From the IMG/VR virus record IMGVR_UViG_3300042564_003823, positions 32,189 through 96,188 of that record: a stretch of DNA of 64,000 nt. One strand, given 5' to 3'. Source of the DNA: a virus. The position numbers and the translations under genes were made by a program. Shown piece after piece: positions 52,355 through 61,480 of this stretch (its first letter is position 1; each line of letters starts with the position of its first letter). Below the pieces are notes generated by a model. It was not told where the DNA came from, searched no databases, and worked only from the letters and a program-made list of their open reading frames with translations.

Positions 52355-53167
52355 ATGGAAGAAAAAAATATATTTGATGTTTCAGTGGTATTACCTTTGG
52401 ACTCAGCAAAACACTTAGACTTTGATGAACTTTTTGGTAGAGCGATTAAATCTCTACATAATCAAACCACATCAATTAATGAATTAGTGATTGTTCACAC
52501 TAATGAAGAATCTTTAAAAATAAAATTAAACTCTTTTGATTTTAGTGGGTTAACCGTAAATATGGTTGAAAATACAGGATCTAAAGATTTTGCAACACAA
52601 GTTAACTTGGGAGTTAAAAATTCTAAAAGTAAGTGGGTTTCAATATTAGAGTTTGATGACGAATACTCTTCTATATGGTTTAAAAATGTTGATAGATTTT
52701 CTAAATCGTATGATGATGTTGATGCATTTTTACCTTTAGTTGTGGATACTGATGATAAAGGGGTGTTCGCTGGATTTACAAATGAAGCATCCTTTGCTGT
52801 TAGTTTAAATAGTGAAATTGGTATTCTAACTAATGAGGTTCTTTTAAATTATCAAAATTTTCAATCAAGTGGTATGGTAATTAAAAAATCAGTTTTTGAA
52901 AATAACGGAGGGTTTAAACCATCATTTAAACTTACTTTTGTATATGAGTACCTTTTGAGATTAACATATAACTCAGTTAAATTAATGACTATACCTAGAA
53001 TAGGGTACAAACACACCAATTTACGACAAGGATCTATTTTTTGGAATTATAAATTTGGTGAAGAAAAAATTTCAGATAACGAGGTTACTTTTTGGTTAGA
53101 GTCGGCAAAAAAAGAACATTTTTTTACCACTGACAGAGAAATAAAATACGAGCCTCAAAATGTTTAA
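52355..53167 (+). CDS. Glycosyltransferase family 2-like
   Basis: 270 residues. FDVSVVLPLDSAKHLDFDEL, followed by AIKSLHNQT and VSILEFDDEYS (D-D of the metal site) make up a GT-A fold resembling GT2. The later NNGGFKPSFKLTFVYEYLLR segment is the GT2 E-D-x-x-L region in altered form. One-base overlap with the sigma factor gene, hence probably cotranscribed with it. Confidence 0.72.
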   Translation: MEEKNIFDVSVVLPLDSAKHLDFDELFGRAIKSLHNQTTSINELVIVHTNEESLKIKLNSFDFSGLTVNMVENTGSKDFATQVNLGVKNSKSKWVSILEFDDEYSSIWFKNVDRFSKSYDDVDAFLPLVVDTDDKGVFAGFTNEASFAVSLNSEIGILTNEVLLNYQNFQSSGMVIKKSVFENNGGFKPSFKLTFVYEYLLRLTYNSVKLMTIPRIGYKHTNLRQGSIFWNYKFGEEKISDNEVTFWLESAKKEHFFTTDREIKYEPQNV

Positions 53168-53910
53168 TGGATTTATCAAATGAAGAAAAAAGCGAATTAA
53201 AGAATAAGACGAGTAAAAAAGTAAAAACTAACAATTATTTTGATACCCGTGAAGAAGAGGCTGTTAGGTTATTTATCACCTCCGAGTCTAAAGAAGAAAA
53301 AGAGGACATATATAATAATTTCCTAAAAGAACCCTTAGATAAGATGATTGAGTCTATCATAAGGAGATACAAACTATATAGAAAAGATATGAATTATGAA
53401 GACGTTCATAATGATACTCATTCTTTTTTGATGACCAAAGTTGACAAATTCAAACCAGATAAGAATAAAAAGGCCTATTCTTATTTTGGTACGATTTGTA
53501 AAAATTATTTGATGGGTCAAATTCAAAAAGAACAAAAAGATTTTAATAGAAAAATTTCATATGAGGATATTTCATCCACATTAGAAAATAGACCTGATAT
53601 GGTTTACTACATGGAATTTGAAAGTATAGATGCTCAAAAAATTATTGAGGTATTTAAACAAGATTTAAAAAAATATGTTTCAGAAAGTAATTTAAATGAC
53701 AACGAATCAAAATTAGGTTATGCGTTAATAGAGTTATTTGAAAACTATGGAAATATTTTTATTGGTAACGATAATAATAAATTTAATAAAAATATTGTAC
53801 TATTATCTTTAAGAGAAATGACAAATATGAACACTAAAGAAATACGAATATATTTGAAAAAATATAAAAGTCTTTACATAGAAACCACAAAGAGAATATT
53901 TAGTGAATAA
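53167..53910 (+). CDS. Late-transcription sigma factor, T4 gp55-like
   Basis: 247 residues. NYFDTREEEAVRLFITSESK followed by YNNFLKEPLDKMIESIIRRY, then YEDVHNDTHSFLMTKVDKFK and NKKAYSYFGTICKNYLMGQI look like sigma region 2 (core-binding and promoter-melting helices) as in phage late sigma factors. T4 gp55 is 185 residues and lacks region 4, so a short protein is normal. The N-terminal 25 residues are Lys-rich. This factor would direct host RNA polymerase to late promoters; the recurring TATTTATA boxes are its natural candidate targets. Confidence 0.72.
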   Translation: MDLSNEEKSELKNKTSKKVKTNNYFDTREEEAVRLFITSESKEEKEDIYNNFLKEPLDKMIESIIRRYKLYRKDMNYEDVHNDTHSFLMTKVDKFKPDKNKKAYSYFGTICKNYLMGQIQKEQKDFNRKISYEDISSTLENRPDMVYYMEFESIDAQKIIEVFKQDLKKYVSESNLNDNESKLGYALIELFENYGNIFIGNDNNKFNKNIVLLSLREMTNMNTKEIRIYLKKYKSLYIETTKRIFSE

Positions 53911-53922
53911 TCTAAATTGTGA

Positions 53923-53930
53923 TATTTATA
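53923..53930 (+). promoter_or_regulatory. TATTTATA upstream element
   Basis: TATTTATA 4 nt before the ATG at 53935, between the late sigma factor and the second structural block. Confidence 0.5.
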
Positions 53931-53934
53931 TATT

Positions 53935-54303
53935 ATGAACAGAAATAGAAAAAAAGAAATATCACTTAATAAAGATTCGGTTTTAGGTTTGATGCAAGAA
54001 ATTTATAATGAGCTTGTTGAACAAAGAGCAACCGCAATAAGAATACAAAACAAAATGTTGTCCATGTTAAAAGATGCTGAAGACATGACTCTTATTGGTC
54101 CGATCATTAAAGAACAACAAAAAATTATAAACGACACAATAGAAAAAAAACTTTCCCTTTCTAAATTACAATCAACAATATGGGAAAAAACAAATAACAC
54201 CAAAGAAAGTGATTTTAGTTTATCTGATGTGGATGATGATTTATTACAATCTTTAATTAAAAAAGATGTAGACAATAGTAATAACCAACCTTACAAATTA
54301 TAA
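53935..54303 (+). CDS. Helical protein of unknown function
   Basis: 122 residues, almost entirely helical. VLGLMQEIYNELVEQRATAI, LSMLKDAEDMTLIGPIIKEQ and KKLSLSKLQSTIW suggest a coiled-coil hairpin. The N-terminus is basic and the C-terminus acidic. Size and composition would allow a small terminase or a scaffold-like protein but I see no motif. It opens a new transcript with a TATTTATA box and lies upstream of likely baseplate genes. Confidence 0.55.
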   Translation: MNRNRKKEISLNKDSVLGLMQEIYNELVEQRATAIRIQNKMLSMLKDAEDMTLIGPIIKEQQKIINDTIEKKLSLSKLQSTIWEKTNNTKESDFSLSDVDDDLLQSLIKKDVDNSNNQPYKL

Positions 54304-54306
54304 ATT

Positions 54307-56094
54307 ATGGCTATTGATAATAACGAAAGTTTAAGAAAAATCAAATCTAAGATTAATGCCATTAAAACCGTCAAAAAAGACAAGGATCAGCAACGCAAAA
54401 ATAAGAAAAAAAAATTACTACAAAAATTAGACGCAAATAAAAAAGAATCGGTAAAACAGCTTAAACAATTTGAAAAGGAAGTAAAAAAACAAGCTACCGA
54501 TTTATTTGAAGAATTAATTGAGCTATTTGCTCAAACTAAAGAAGACGTACAAGACGCATACAAAGACACAAAAAAAGAATTCAACAAGAAAAAAGACGAC
54601 TTTAAAAATAGAAGAAAGGAATCAAGAAAAAATTTTATAAAAAAATTAGACCCAACTTCGGGAGACACTCTAAGTACTAAAATTCAAAGTGAATACAATT
54701 ATTTTAAAACAACGGACACCTATAGAGGACTGGCAAATATTTTATTTTTATCAATACAAAACACAAAAGCAAAAATAAAAAACTTTTTAATAGAAGACAT
54801 AATATCAACAATTGGGTGTTCAGAAGAACAATCATATGATAACATGATAAACACTCCTATTTATATAAAAGTAAAAAATATTGATCTTTTTAATATTTTA
54901 AAAACTTCACCTGATGATGAGTACGGTAAATTAAATTACGAAAAAGAAATAACCACTAACGGTACCATACCATACTCAATGAATAGAGAACTATTTAATA
55001 GACTTTCATCTTATCAATCTTTTTCACAACAATATGGTCAATCATTTATTGGTGCTTCCGGACAAGAACTTTTTGATATACAATATGTTGATAATTACAT
55101 TGATCAAAATAACATCCAACAGTTTGGGGACTTTTTTAAAGTAACATTAAAAGGTCAATTAAATAATAAGACTAAAGTAAGTGATTTTCTTAATGATTAT
55201 TTTGAAAGTATAGATGTTTTTAACTTATCATCGGTGATGAACATCTCTTTGTCTCAAATTTTTGGTGGGATTAATATTGGAATTAAAAGTTCAGAGGAGG
55301 AAATTAAGGCCTTAACTAAATTTCAAAAAGTTGTTAAAAGATTAATGGGTGCGTGTACTGACCCAAGACAAAAAATAGATGTTAGTGGAACAGGAAAATT
55401 AAGTGATTTAGATTTATTAGATAATAGTTTTTTTGATGTAACAAATTTAGAAGATGTTAATATTGAACAAACAGTCAATAGAAAAATTAATGGTCTTGTA
55501 ACTTTTGAGGGGTGTGATGAGGTTAACTTACCCGTTAATTCTCAAGCAGCATCCTCTGTTATTAATAATGTCATAAATGAAAATAATGCAGTTTCACAAA
55601 TAAATTTATTTTTTGCAGGTATTGAAGATCTCACTTCAGACCAAAATTGGCAAACCGCTGGTTTTGGTTTAGAATTAAAATTATCTTTAAATTTAGATAT
55701 AATTAAAAACTTACCTATCGCATTATTTAGGGCAATACTATCACCTAAAGTGTTATTAGGATTTTTAGTTATGATAAAATCTTTAATAACAAACACTTTA
55801 GATTTTGACGATTTATCCGATTTTTTAATTAAGTTTAAAAAATTTGTTGCAAAATTTACAAGAAATATTATTGCAATTTTTATTGAGGAACTTGCAACAC
55901 AAATAAAAAAAAATATAAAAAAGTTAGTAACATCTGTTTTAAATGATATAAAAGATGAACTTTTAGATAAACAAACTAAAATGTATGTAACAATACTTGA
56001 AGCACTTTTAATTGCGGGAAAAGGATTCTTAGATTATAGGGAGTGTAAACCGGTTATTGATGACATATTGAAGTTATTAAATTTAATTATTTAG
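54307..56094 (+). CDS. Large structural protein with Lys-rich coiled-coil N-terminus
   Basis: 595 residues. Residues 1-110 are extremely Lys-rich helix (for example QRKNKKKKLLQKLDANKKES, KDTKKEFNKKKDD). The middle (about 150-400) is beta-rich with Tyr/Asn/Phe. The last 120 residues contain hydrophobic helices (IALFRAILSPKVLLGFLVMI, TILEALLIAGKGFL) that may be buried or membrane-interacting. Located 2 nt before small structural genes and the OB-fold baseplate gene. No database-level identity is recognised; likely virion component. Confidence 0.55.
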   Translation: MAIDNNESLRKIKSKINAIKTVKKDKDQQRKNKKKKLLQKLDANKKESVKQLKQFEKEVKKQATDLFEELIELFAQTKEDVQDAYKDTKKEFNKKKDDFKNRRKESRKNFIKKLDPTSGDTLSTKIQSEYNYFKTTDTYRGLANILFLSIQNTKAKIKNFLIEDIISTIGCSEEQSYDNMINTPIYIKVKNIDLFNILKTSPDDEYGKLNYEKEITTNGTIPYSMNRELFNRLSSYQSFSQQYGQSFIGASGQELFDIQYVDNYIDQNNIQQFGDFFKVTLKGQLNNKTKVSDFLNDYFESIDVFNLSSVMNISLSQIFGGINIGIKSSEEEIKALTKFQKVVKRLMGACTDPRQKIDVSGTGKLSDLDLLDNSFFDVTNLEDVNIEQTVNRKINGLVTFEGCDEVNLPVNSQAASSVINNVINENNAVSQINLFFAGIEDLTSDQNWQTAGFGLELKLSLNLDIIKNLPIALFRAILSPKVLLGFLVMIKSLITNTLDFDDLSDFLIKFKKFVAKFTRNIIAIFIEELATQIKKNIKKLVTSVLNDIKDELLDKQTKMYVTILEALLIAGKGFLDYRECKPVIDDILKLLNLII

Positions 56095-56096
56095 TT

Positions 56097-56387
56097 ATGC
56101 CGACAGGATTACCAGGATTTGCATTAGGGGGTTCAAAACTCCTAAGTGGTGTCTCTAACACAAGAGCATTCGCAAAAGTTATTGAAAGATTACAAGAAGC
56201 GGGGTTACCAACCGATGATAATGCGGATGGGTCAGCAAACCTAATGAACTTAGCATTTTTTAATCTTATTGAGGGATTAAATGAAGAATGGTTTGAAAAT
56301 GGGAAATCTGAAATTCTTATACCACCACTTGTTGTAACACCGGCAGGATTTACCTCACCAACTAAAGGATATGGAAAATCTTATTAA
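56097..56387 (+). CDS. Small structural-like protein
   Basis: 96 residues. MPTGLPGFALGGSKLLSGVS at the start, AKVIERLQEAGLPTDDNADG in the middle, and EILIPPLVVTPAGFTSPTKG at the end. Short, Gly/Pro-rich, with no motif known to me. Sits 2 nt after the large structural protein. Pro/Ala-rich C-terminus suggests a virion-surface or assembly peptide. Confidence 0.5.
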   Translation: MPTGLPGFALGGSKLLSGVSNTRAFAKVIERLQEAGLPTDDNADGSANLMNLAFFNLIEGLNEEWFENGKSEILIPPLVVTPAGFTSPTKGYGKSY

Positions 56388-56388
56388 T

Positions 56389-56592
56389 ATGAAAAATGAA
56401 GAAGTTTTAGAAATTATCAAAAACTATAAAAATAGTAGTAACAAAGATTTGATGGGTGTGTTAGATTTTTTGAAAGAGGATTTTGATAAAACTAAAGAAA
56501 TTATATTAAAACTAACATATCATTTAGATAGTACCGAAGATGCATATAATAAAATATTAGAAGAAGTTAATAACAGAACCAAAAATGTCTAG
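56389..56592 (+). CDS. Small helical protein
   Basis: 67 residues starting at the ATG at 56389, 1 nt past the previous stop; an ATG at 56371 in the same frame would overlap that gene by 17 nt and is the alternative. Sequence NEEVLEIIKNYKNSSNKDL, DFLKEDFDKTKEIILKLTY and YNKILEEVNNRTK indicates an acidic helical peptide, possibly a coiled coil or chaperone. Overlaps the following gene by 8 nt. Confidence 0.5.
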   Translation: MKNEEVLEIIKNYKNSSNKDLMGVLDFLKEDFDKTKEIILKLTYHLDSTEDAYNKILEEVNNRTKNV

Positions 56593-58180
56593 AGTTGAAA
56601 AAATGGGTATGAGTGAAGTCCCACAAGAACTATCTCAAAATTTTTATTGGGGGGAATGTATTGATAGTAGTGACCCACTAATGTTAGGAAGAGCAAGAAT
56701 ACGACCACTCGTAAAAAACATTGAACAAATTTTAAAATCTGCAGAAAAAAAAGGTTTTAGTGAAACAAGTAAAACACCTGAAAAAAATGGTCCGTGGTCA
56801 GATAAAGACCCGTTAATACATTTATCATTTCTTCCGTATTTTATTAATCAAGCACCTCAAATTGGTGAGAGGGTTATGATTTTTTATTTTGATAGGAAGA
56901 GAACAACGGGTAGAAATAAGTTTTACATGTTAGCCCCTTACTCATCCCCAATGACAATTAAAAAAGAAGATTATAATTCATCAAGAACTCATTTAGATGA
57001 TGGTTATCAAAATTCTTTAGCAAGTTTACCTAATATTAGAAATAATGACGGATCATACAAAGATCCTGCAAAATATGGTGTATTTGTTGAGCCTGTTGAC
57101 ATTAGTTTAAACGGTAGGGATACCGCCGATGTTATAGTAAAAGATAATGAAGTTTTACTAAGAGCAGGAAAACACTTCCCGTTTCAAAGAGCGGAAGTAC
57201 CAACACCAAACCCAAATAGGGCTTTTTTACAACTAACAAAATTAGGGTTAAAAAAAGAAACAGGTACTACCGAAAAAATTCAAAAGTTTGTAGATAAAAA
57301 TGAACCGGTTAAGTTTTTAGTTGAGTATAGGTGTTCAACACCAAATAGTTCTGTCAATTTATTTTCGGGTGGAATTTATATTTATAGATTACCTGAAGAT
57401 AATAGTTATTTAACACAATCAAACGTTTTGGGGTATGATACCGTATTGTCAGGTAAATCATCATACCCTTTAGTTTATGATTTTACAATAGGTCCTCCTG
57501 TTAGTAACCCACTACCTCTTGATGAATTTGCAAAATTAATTAGTCAAACAATCAGAAATTTTCATGACGCACCTTCCGCTTTTTGTGAGATAGATAGAAA
57601 TCAACAATTTCCGTTTTTTTATAGACCAGACGACTCAATAAGAAACATTCTTTCTAATTTATCAGAAAATGTTGATATAGTTTCCTTAACTAATATGACC
57701 CAACTAGTTAATTTAGTTAAAATATACACAACACAAATAAAGCCAGGTTACGGTTTAATATATAAAGATTTTAAAACACCTTTACCATTTACTGTAACAA
57801 CTGAAGAGGTAACACCGGTAACAACATCTGTTTTGGATAATACTGTTGGTATTATGGGAGCCAATAAATTGTATTTATTAAGTCATGATTCAGAAGTTCA
57901 AGGAAAAAGTAAAATAGATTTAGCAAATACAATATATGGTATAACCGCAGACACAATTTTTGATGTTATTGAACCTAATACAACATCTATGGTTAGAGGT
58001 GAACCTTTATTAGATTTATTACAATTAATTGTTAATTTTTTAATAACTCATGACCATCCATATCCAATGCTTCCACCAACATCGGTATCAAGAGCATCAT
58101 TAATAAGTACAAATGATTTGCTAGTTAAAATGCAAGAAGCATATCAAAAAGTTTTAAATAGTAATATTCGGATTAACTAA
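56585..58180 (+). CDS. Probable baseplate hub / spike protein with OB-fold N-terminus
   Basis: 531 residues. FYWGECIDSSDPLMLGRARI with RPLVK near residue 20-45 resembles the gp5/VgrG-type OB fold (x-V-x-x-N-x-D-P-x-G-x-G-R-V-R-V). A second region ISLNGRDTADVIVKDNEVLL (about 165-190) could be a beta prism-like spike segment. The C-terminus is helical (LLQLIVNFLITHDHPYPM). In T4 gp5 the OB domain sits at the tube tip. There is no lysozyme motif. Its neighbours are structural proteins, supporting a baseplate role. Confidence 0.55.
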   Translation: MSRVEKMGMSEVPQELSQNFYWGECIDSSDPLMLGRARIRPLVKNIEQILKSAEKKGFSETSKTPEKNGPWSDKDPLIHLSFLPYFINQAPQIGERVMIFYFDRKRTTGRNKFYMLAPYSSPMTIKKEDYNSSRTHLDDGYQNSLASLPNIRNNDGSYKDPAKYGVFVEPVDISLNGRDTADVIVKDNEVLLRAGKHFPFQRAEVPTPNPNRAFLQLTKLGLKKETGTTEKIQKFVDKNEPVKFLVEYRCSTPNSSVNLFSGGIYIYRLPEDNSYLTQSNVLGYDTVLSGKSSYPLVYDFTIGPPVSNPLPLDEFAKLISQTIRNFHDAPSAFCEIDRNQQFPFFYRPDDSIRNILSNLSENVDIVSLTNMTQLVNLVKIYTTQIKPGYGLIYKDFKTPLPFTVTTEEVTPVTTSVLDNTVGIMGANKLYLLSHDSEVQGKSKIDLANTIYGITADTIFDVIEPNTTSMVRGEPLLDLLQLIVNFLITHDHPYPMLPPTSVSRASLISTNDLLVKMQEAYQKVLNSNIRIN

Positions 58181-58201
58181 GTATTTATTATAAAAATACT
58201 T
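58179..58201 (+). promoter_or_regulatory. TATTTATT variant in a perfect inverted repeat before the structural gene
   Basis: AAGTATTT (58179-58186) and AAATACTT (58194-58201) form a perfect 8-bp inverted repeat; TATTTATT is 58182-58189 and the ATG is at 58204. Same architecture as at 17135-17160. Confidence 0.5.
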
Positions 58202-58203
58202 TA

Positions 58204-59664
58204 ATGTCAATTTACCGTTCTTATTTTGATAAATCAAACACGTTAATATATAATTCGTATACCAATACGGCAAGAAACCCAATTGTTGAATTATTTTACG
58301 GTAGGGTAAATAATTTGGCTCAACCAATAGGATATAGCCGTTATATATTTAACATAGATTTATCTAAACTTACTGAAAAATTTTTAGATTATACAATATC
58401 AACCGGGTGTACTAAATTTAACAACATTAGTCACACTTTAAGAATGAAAAACACATCTTTTTTTGATAAAGAACTAATAAACGATAAAACATCTCAAGGA
58501 AGAAGAAGGGCAACGTCTTTTGATTTAATTTTATTTAGAATCCCTCAGAATCAACCATGGGATAGTGGTGTTGGTTATGATTACTACGATTTTGGTGTGA
58601 CAAATTTAAATGATAGATCTTTTTCACAAAGACCGTCAAATTGGTTTGAGACATTAACTATAAGTGGTTGGACGACCCCAGGCATTTACAGTAACACAAA
58701 TTCTGTCACAGGTACAGGTGTAAATTATACCGGATTAACAATTATTGATACACAACACTTTGAGTTTGGAAATGAAGATATAGAGTTTAATATGTCCAAT
58801 GAAATAAACTCAATTTTAAGTGGTGGAACTACGGGAGTTACCGGTTATGGAATTGCTTTTTTACCTCAAGTTGAAAATATTTCAGGTATGACTGAAAATT
58901 ATTCGGTTGGTTTCTTTTCTCCTTATACTCAAACTTTTTATGAGCCATTTTTAGAGACAACATATGATGATTTTATAAATGATGATAGAAATAATTTTTA
59001 TGCTGGTGTGAATAATAATTTATACTTATATATATATGAAAATGGCAACCCAATTAATTTAGACACATTACCAACGGTTGATATTTTGGATTCAAATGGT
59101 GATCCTGTAGTTGGTTTTACTTCACTTACAACTTGTTTAGTGACAAAGGGTGTTTATAAAGTTACAATATCAGGGTTCACATCAACATCAATACCGTGTT
59201 TATTTTCTGACGTATGGAAGGGGTTATCAATAAACGGTACATCTTTATCTAATGTTGAAAATGAATTCGCGGTACTTGAAACCGCAGGAAATTATCAAAT
59301 TGGAACAACAACGAGTAACCCTAAAATTTTTGGATTTTCAGTAAGTGGTATAAAACAAAATGAAAAAATATTAAATACCGACATTAGGAAAGTAAATTTA
59401 ACAATCAAACAAGCTTATTCGTCTAATTCTGTTTTAAATCCTGTGGAATGTTATTATAGAATATATGTTAGAGAGGGGGCAAATACAGAAGTACAAGTAC
59501 AAGATTGGACAAGGATAAATAAAACTCCAGACGGATACTATTTTGTTTTTGACACAACAGATAAAATACCAAATGAATATTTTGTTGACGTAAAAGTGAT
59601 AAGTGATAAAAACGTAGATACTTATAAAAGAGAACTACAATTTCAAATAGTGAATAAATTATAA
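58204..59664 (+). CDS. Large beta-rich structural (fibre-like) protein
   Basis: 486 residues. The N-terminus MSIYRSYFDKSNTLIYNSYT then NTARNPIVELFYGR is conserved in a class of phage virion proteins. The body is beta-rich with several immunoglobulin-like segments (TVDILDSNGDPVVGFTSL, RKVNLTIKQAYSSNS). No Cys motif. It precedes the Cys-rich modular protein by 12 nt and is followed by it on the same strand, suggesting a virion complex. Could be a fibre or baseplate-fibre connector. Confidence 0.6.
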   Translation: MSIYRSYFDKSNTLIYNSYTNTARNPIVELFYGRVNNLAQPIGYSRYIFNIDLSKLTEKFLDYTISTGCTKFNNISHTLRMKNTSFFDKELINDKTSQGRRRATSFDLILFRIPQNQPWDSGVGYDYYDFGVTNLNDRSFSQRPSNWFETLTISGWTTPGIYSNTNSVTGTGVNYTGLTIIDTQHFEFGNEDIEFNMSNEINSILSGGTTGVTGYGIAFLPQVENISGMTENYSVGFFSPYTQTFYEPFLETTYDDFINDDRNNFYAGVNNNLYLYIYENGNPINLDTLPTVDILDSNGDPVVGFTSLTTCLVTKGVYKVTISGFTSTSIPCLFSDVWKGLSINGTSLSNVENEFAVLETAGNYQIGTTTSNPKIFGFSVSGIKQNEKILNTDIRKVNLTIKQAYSSNSVLNPVECYYRIYVREGANTEVQVQDWTRINKTPDGYYFVFDTTDKIPNEYFVDVKVISDKNVDTYKRELQFQIVNKL

Positions 59665-59676
59665 AAATAAAAAATT

Positions 59677-61476
59677 ATGGCAGATAATGCACAATTATGT
59701 TACAATACAGGAAGAACTCTAAACATAAATTACAATGGTCTACCAATATCAATAGGAGATATTGTGTATGCTAATGTATCAGATTTTTCAAAGTATGGTT
59801 GTTTTGAAATTACCGATTCGGACGTAACCGGTTCAACACTAAATGCTCAAACAATATATACTGATTGTTATGATTGTTTAAATAATAACTTTGGTACTGT
59901 TACTTTTAATACTTGTAACAGTGATATAGAAGATGTTGAGGTACCAATATCTGAATTAGGTTATTTACCAACGGCAGGTGATTCTTTTTATGGTACAGTT
60001 GACGTTGTTGGTAAAATAATTTCAAGAATTACAACTTGTTGGGAAGTCCGATCAATACAACAATACCTTAATGAAGATGAATATAATAAAATAACATTAT
60101 CTTCAATAGTTGGTGCAACCACTTCTTACGTGTCGTCGGGGCAGACAACTGCTTGTGAAGAATGTTTTTTAGCAAATGCAACAACTTATTCGGTTAGTCG
60201 TTGTAATGAAGAGACTACTGATTATGTATTATTATTACCTGGGTATGATGGAAATACAATATCATACACTGATGGCACAAATATATATTGTGGTGTTGTT
60301 GGATCACAAGGTACGGGATCACCAGAATGGACATTTGTTTCTGATTATGGTAATCCTGGTGATGGTAATTTTTGTGAAGATTGTTTAGCAACAGAAAATC
60401 AAAAAATATTACTTGAAAGTTGTACGGACCCAACAAATCAACTAGTTGTTTGGTCTTCAACTTTATTTGGTATTGGTGATTATTCACATCTATCAACTGA
60501 TGATGGGTGTTTTAGAATTGTAGGACCAACGGATGAAGAAATTTCAAGTCCATATTTTTTAAATTTTGTTCCATCACCAGGATGTGATCCTTGTATTGAA
60601 TGTAATGGAATTACCTATGAGTATAGTACTTGTAGTGAAGAACCAAACAGAGGAATTGTTTATTTGTATCAATATTTACCATCAGGTACAACTTATTGGG
60701 ATCCATATCAACAATCCTGCACAACTATAGGTAATATTACAACGGGTGGTGGTGATTATACTTTATATAGTGTAAATACTTTTGATGATTGTACTAATTG
60801 TAATGAAACCTCAAATTTTGAATTATGGTATGGAACAATTTGTGAAACAGGTCAAGACATTTATGTAACAACAGTTTCATCTGCCGGATTAACCGCAGGA
60901 AACGTCGTAAAAACAATGTGGGGTTCAAATGAATACGTTTGTGTTGAATTAGATAGTGCCGCTTCAGGTGTGGATTCTGGAACGTGGTATGATACCAAAA
61001 AAGATAGTTTAGGTAATACTGAATTATATAATGGTTGCACAACATGTATTAGTACTTCAAGTATTGTTGTGGGATTAATTAAGTGTGATACGGACGAAGA
61101 AAGTTTTGTAACGATTAGTTTAAGTAATTATCTTTCAATAATTGGAAATGGATTTACTTTACCAAATTACACAATAAGAGACCAAAGACAAAATTGTTAT
61201 ACAATTACAAGTGTATGTCCACTACCTAGTTCAGCATCAACTGAAAGTATGTCTGTGGCATATTTTTTCTACAGTTGTCAGTATTGTCCTGATCAAATTA
61301 TTACAAGCGCTAATACAGAATATAACACATGTGTAATATGTTGTGAGTGTGGATCAACAGGTAGTACAGTTAACTCGGTATCTACGCCTCACCCTATCTA
61401 CACTGATGGTTATAATAACCCTATAATGCAATTAAACATGGTTGTATTAGGTGGACCAAATGGTTTAAATAGTTAA
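59677..61476 (+). CDS. Cys-rich modular virion protein with seven C-x-x-C modules
   Basis: 599 residues comprising seven modules of about 65-95 residues, each ending with a C-x-x-C pair: CYDC, CEEC, CEDC, CDPCIEC, CTNC, CTTC and CQYC, preceded within the module by single Cys (for example TFNTCNSD, SVSRCNEE, LLESCTDP). The C-terminus has CVICCECGSTG. Pairs could bind metal or form disulfides in a stable, extended fibre. No signal peptide. It is followed 4 nt later by a capsid-targeting-like protein. Very unusual Cys content for a phage fibre. Confidence 0.65.
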   Translation: MADNAQLCYNTGRTLNINYNGLPISIGDIVYANVSDFSKYGCFEITDSDVTGSTLNAQTIYTDCYDCLNNNFGTVTFNTCNSDIEDVEVPISELGYLPTAGDSFYGTVDVVGKIISRITTCWEVRSIQQYLNEDEYNKITLSSIVGATTSYVSSGQTTACEECFLANATTYSVSRCNEETTDYVLLLPGYDGNTISYTDGTNIYCGVVGSQGTGSPEWTFVSDYGNPGDGNFCEDCLATENQKILLESCTDPTNQLVVWSSTLFGIGDYSHLSTDDGCFRIVGPTDEEISSPYFLNFVPSPGCDPCIECNGITYEYSTCSEEPNRGIVYLYQYLPSGTTYWDPYQQSCTTIGNITTGGGDYTLYSVNTFDDCTNCNETSNFELWYGTICETGQDIYVTTVSSAGLTAGNVVKTMWGSNEYVCVELDSAASGVDSGTWYDTKKDSLGNTELYNGCTTCISTSSIVVGLIKCDTDEESFVTISLSNYLSIIGNGFTLPNYTIRDQRQNCYTITSVCPLPSSASTESMSVAYFFYSCQYCPDQIITSANTEYNTCVICCECGSTGSTVNSVSTPHPIYTDGYNNPIMQLNMVVLGGPNGLNS

Positions 61477-61480
61477 AAAA

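Noticed and set aside
35714-53167. Cluster as a DNA hypermodification system
   Set aside because: No hydroxymethylase, thymidylate-synthase-like or nucleotide kinase gene in the window; fucosyltransferase and FkbM families normally act on glycans.
53935-54303. Small terminase subunit
   Set aside because: Helical and similar in size, but no large terminase follows and no motif supports it.
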